Below, one piece after another: positions 5,785-7,323 of a stretch of DNA of 7,323 nt (position 1 is the first letter of the stretch; each line of letters opens with the position of its first letter). The DNA is taken from contig JAUJMI010000181.1 in NCBI GenBank assembly GCA_030446945.1, forward strand, positions 1-7,323, given 5' to 3'. Below the pieces are notes generated by a model. That model had not been told where the DNA came from. It saw only the letters and a program-made list of their open reading frames with translations, and ran no database searches. Position numbers and translations under genes: made by a program. The stretch is from Longimicrobium sp. Lineage in GTDB: Bacteria; Gemmatimonadota; Gemmatimonadetes; Longimicrobiales; Longimicrobiaceae.

Positions 5785-6059
5785 TGCCCCGCGCACTCCA
5801 GGTCTTCGCGATGACGCTCCTGCTGTCGTTCATGGGGTGCTGCATCGCGTCCGCCCTCCTGCAGCTCATTGCCCACACGCGGCACTCGCGCGGCGGGCCC
5901 GGCGGGTTGGGGGCGATGTGGAAGCCGGAGGGGAAGTTCGACGATGTGGGGGTGTACCAGATGCGGCTCGCGCGCAAGCTGCTGCTGGTGGGCGCGGTCG
6001 CGTACCTGTCGTACGGCCTCGTGACGATGATCGCGCACCAGGTGGACGTACGGGGGTAA
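5784..6059 (+). CDS. Small two-TM membrane protein of unknown function
   Basis: A 91-aa protein whose ATG overlaps the menG stop by one base (TGATG), so translation is probably coupled. Segment one (about 7-28, VFAMTLLLSFMGCCIASALLQL) is hydrophobic with a CC pair at 19-20 and could be a membrane helix or an uncleaved signal anchor. A hydrophilic middle (about 31-64) contains a GGPGG stretch, MWKPEGKFDDVGVYQMRLA and several basic residues. Segment two (about 65-85, KLLLVGAVAYLSYGLVTMI) is a second helix. No family is recognised. GC use and codon bias match the neighbours, and its tight placement between menG and ubiD argues that it is a real gene linked to quinone synthesis or membrane placement of that pathway. 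That link is inference only. Confidence 0.75.
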   Translation: MPRALQVFAMTLLLSFMGCCIASALLQLIAHTRHSRGGPGGLGAMWKPEGKFDDVGVYQMRLARKLLLVGAVAYLSYGLVTMIAHQVDVRG

Positions 6060-6125
6060 ACCGCGGGGGCGTGGACCTCGCCTCTGCGCTTTGTGGCGAA
6101 CGGATTCAGGGAAGCAGATAGATCT

Positions 6126-7323
6126 ATGGTGTATCAGAACCTAAGGGATTTCCTCCGCTTCCTCGACCGCACGGGGCAGCTCGTGCGCATCGGGCGACCG
6201 GTGTCGGTGGACCTGGAGATGGCGGAGATCACGGACCGAACGATGAAACTTCCCGGCGGCGGGCCGGCTCTCCTCTTCGAGCGGCCGGTGCTGATGGACG
6301 GCACGGAGAGCCCGATTCCCGTGGCCATCAACATCTTCGGTTCCTGGCGCCGCATGGCCGCGGCGCTGGGGGTGGACGACGTGGAGGTGCACGCGCGCCG
6401 CATCGCCGAGCTGGTGAAGCCGGAGATCCCCAAGGGGCTCTGGGGGAAGATGGCGATGCTCCCCAAGCTGGCGGAGCTCACCAAGGTGCCGCCGCGGCCG
6501 TACAAGGGCGCGCCGCCCTGCCAGCAGGTGATCCTCCGCGAAGGGGAGTTCGACCTGACGCGCTTCCCCGTGCTCAAAACCTGGCCGCACGACGGCGGGC
6601 CCTTCATCACCCTCCCCATGGTGGTGACTTCGGACCCGGAAAAGGGGATCCAGAACATCGGCATGTACCGGATGCAGGTGTTCGGGCCCACCTCCACCGG
6701 GATGCACTGGCAGCGGCACAAGGGCGGGGCCGGGCACTACCGCGCCTGGAAGCGCACCCGCGGCGGGCGGATGCCCGTGGTGGTCGCCATCGGCGGCGAC
6801 CCGGCGACGATGTACACGCCCAGCGCGCCCCTGCCGCCGGGGATCGACGAGTACCTGTTCGGCGGCTTCCTGCGGCGCGATCCGGTGCGCACCTGCAAGG
6901 CCATCACCGCCGACCTCACCATCCCGGCCGAGGCGGAGATCGTGCTGGAGGGGTACGTGGACACGGACGAGGAGCTTCGCATCGAGGGGCCCTTTGGGGA
7001 CCACACGGGCTTCTACACGCTGGAGGACCCGTACCCCACCTTCCACGTGACCACCGTCACGCTCCGCGAGGAGCCCATCTACCCCGCCACGCTGGTGGGG
7101 CGCCCTCCTGTGGAGGACGTGTACCTGGGCGGCGCCACGGAGCGGATCTTCCTTCCGCTCGCGCGCCTGACGATGCCGGAGATCGTGGACTACCACATGC
7201 CTCCCGAGGGCGTGTTCCACAACCTGGTCTTCGTCTCCATCCGCAAGGAGTACCCGGGGCACGCCTACAAGGTGATGAACGGGCTCTGGGGGATGGGGCT
7301 GATGTCGCTGGCCAAGGTGATCG
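6126..7323 (+). CDS. UbiD-family prenylated-FMN decarboxylase (3' end outside window)
   Basis: Non-oxidative decarboxylase of an aromatic ring acid, using prenylated FMN, Mn and K. The ATG at 6126 (followed by GTG) opens MVYQNLRDFLRFLDRTGQLV, the usual UbiD N-terminus; AGGGAAG lies about 13 nt upstream. 399 codons are present and the frame is still open at the window end. By comparison with fungal Fdc1, R182 (IGMYRMQV) matches the catalytic Arg; E287 and D292 in EGPFGDHTG match the Glu pair, with Asp at the second position as in E. coli UbiD; and N177, H198 and E242 (DEYLFGGFLR) fit the metal/cofactor ligands. All are intact. Next to menG it most likely serves menaquinone synthesis. In a futalosine-pathway organism the equivalent is MqnL; a ubiquinone-type UbiD or an unrelated aromatic decarboxylase cannot be excluded. 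A 66-bp gap separates it from the small membrane gene, and no UbiX partner is in the window. Confidence 0.93.
   Translation, partial: MVYQNLRDFLRFLDRTGQLVRIGRPVSVDLEMAEITDRTMKLPGGGPALLFERPVLMDGTESPIPVAINIFGSWRRMAAALGVDDVEVHARRIAELVKPEIPKGLWGKMAMLPKLAELTKVPPRPYKGAPPCQQVILREGEFDLTRFPVLKTWPHDGGPFITLPMVVTSDPEKGIQNIGMYRMQVFGPTSTGMHWQRHKGGAGHYRAWKRTRGGRMPVVVAIGGDPATMYTPSAPLPPGIDEYLFGGFLRRDPVRTCKAITADLTIPAEAEIVLEGYVDTDEELRIEGPFGDHTGFYTLEDPYPTFHVTTVTLREEPIYPATLVGRPPVEDVYLGGATERIFLPLARLTMPEIVDYHMPPEGVFHNLVFVSIRKEYPGHAYKVMNGLWGMGLMSLAKVI

Noticed and set aside
6060..6125. Possible promoter (TTGTGG ... TAGATC) before ubiD
   Set aside because: Spacing and -10 match are poor; continuation of the menG transcript is simpler.

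Overview
The window looks like chromosomal core DNA from a high-GC, diderm-type bacterium. The mix of menaquinone genes, zinc-finger anti-sigma architecture and intergenic palindrome clusters fits Gemmatimonadota (Longimicrobium-like). That placement is inference; there is no rRNA or other phylogenetic marker here. No mobile element, CRISPR array, tRNA or phage gene is visible.

Layout. (1) Positions 1-1078, plus strand: Mrp/ApbC P-loop ATPase (iron-sulfur carrier family), missing its first residues at the left edge. (2) Positions 1079-1523: a 445-bp gap between convergent genes, with a chain of short perfect palindromes, a two-copy tandem repeat and a terminator-like hairpin. (3) Positions 1524 to about 4945, minus strand, read right to left: an ECF sigma factor, a two-TM zinc-finger anti-sigma factor, an exported bactofilin-like beta-helix protein with a polytopic membrane domain, and a secreted toast-rack protein. 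The last three genes overlap by a few bases; the sigma gene is separated from them by 156 bp carrying GTGCC-type repeats. (4) About 5047 to 7323, plus strand: a UbiE/MenG methyltransferase, a 91-aa two-TM protein of unknown function whose start overlaps the menG stop by one base, and a UbiD-family prenylated-FMN decarboxylase cut by the right edge.

Working together. The minus-strand cluster reads as a self-contained envelope-sensing unit: sigma factor, its membrane-bound regulator, and two extracytoplasmic beta-rich proteins that could be sensors or effectors. The divergent plus-strand cluster belongs to quinone (most likely menaquinone) biosynthesis, with UbiD decarboxylating the ring and MenG methylating it. 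The sigma-menG intergenic region holds a candidate ECF-type promoter facing the sigma gene and a perfect Shine-Dalgarno sequence that does not fit the obvious sigma start codon.
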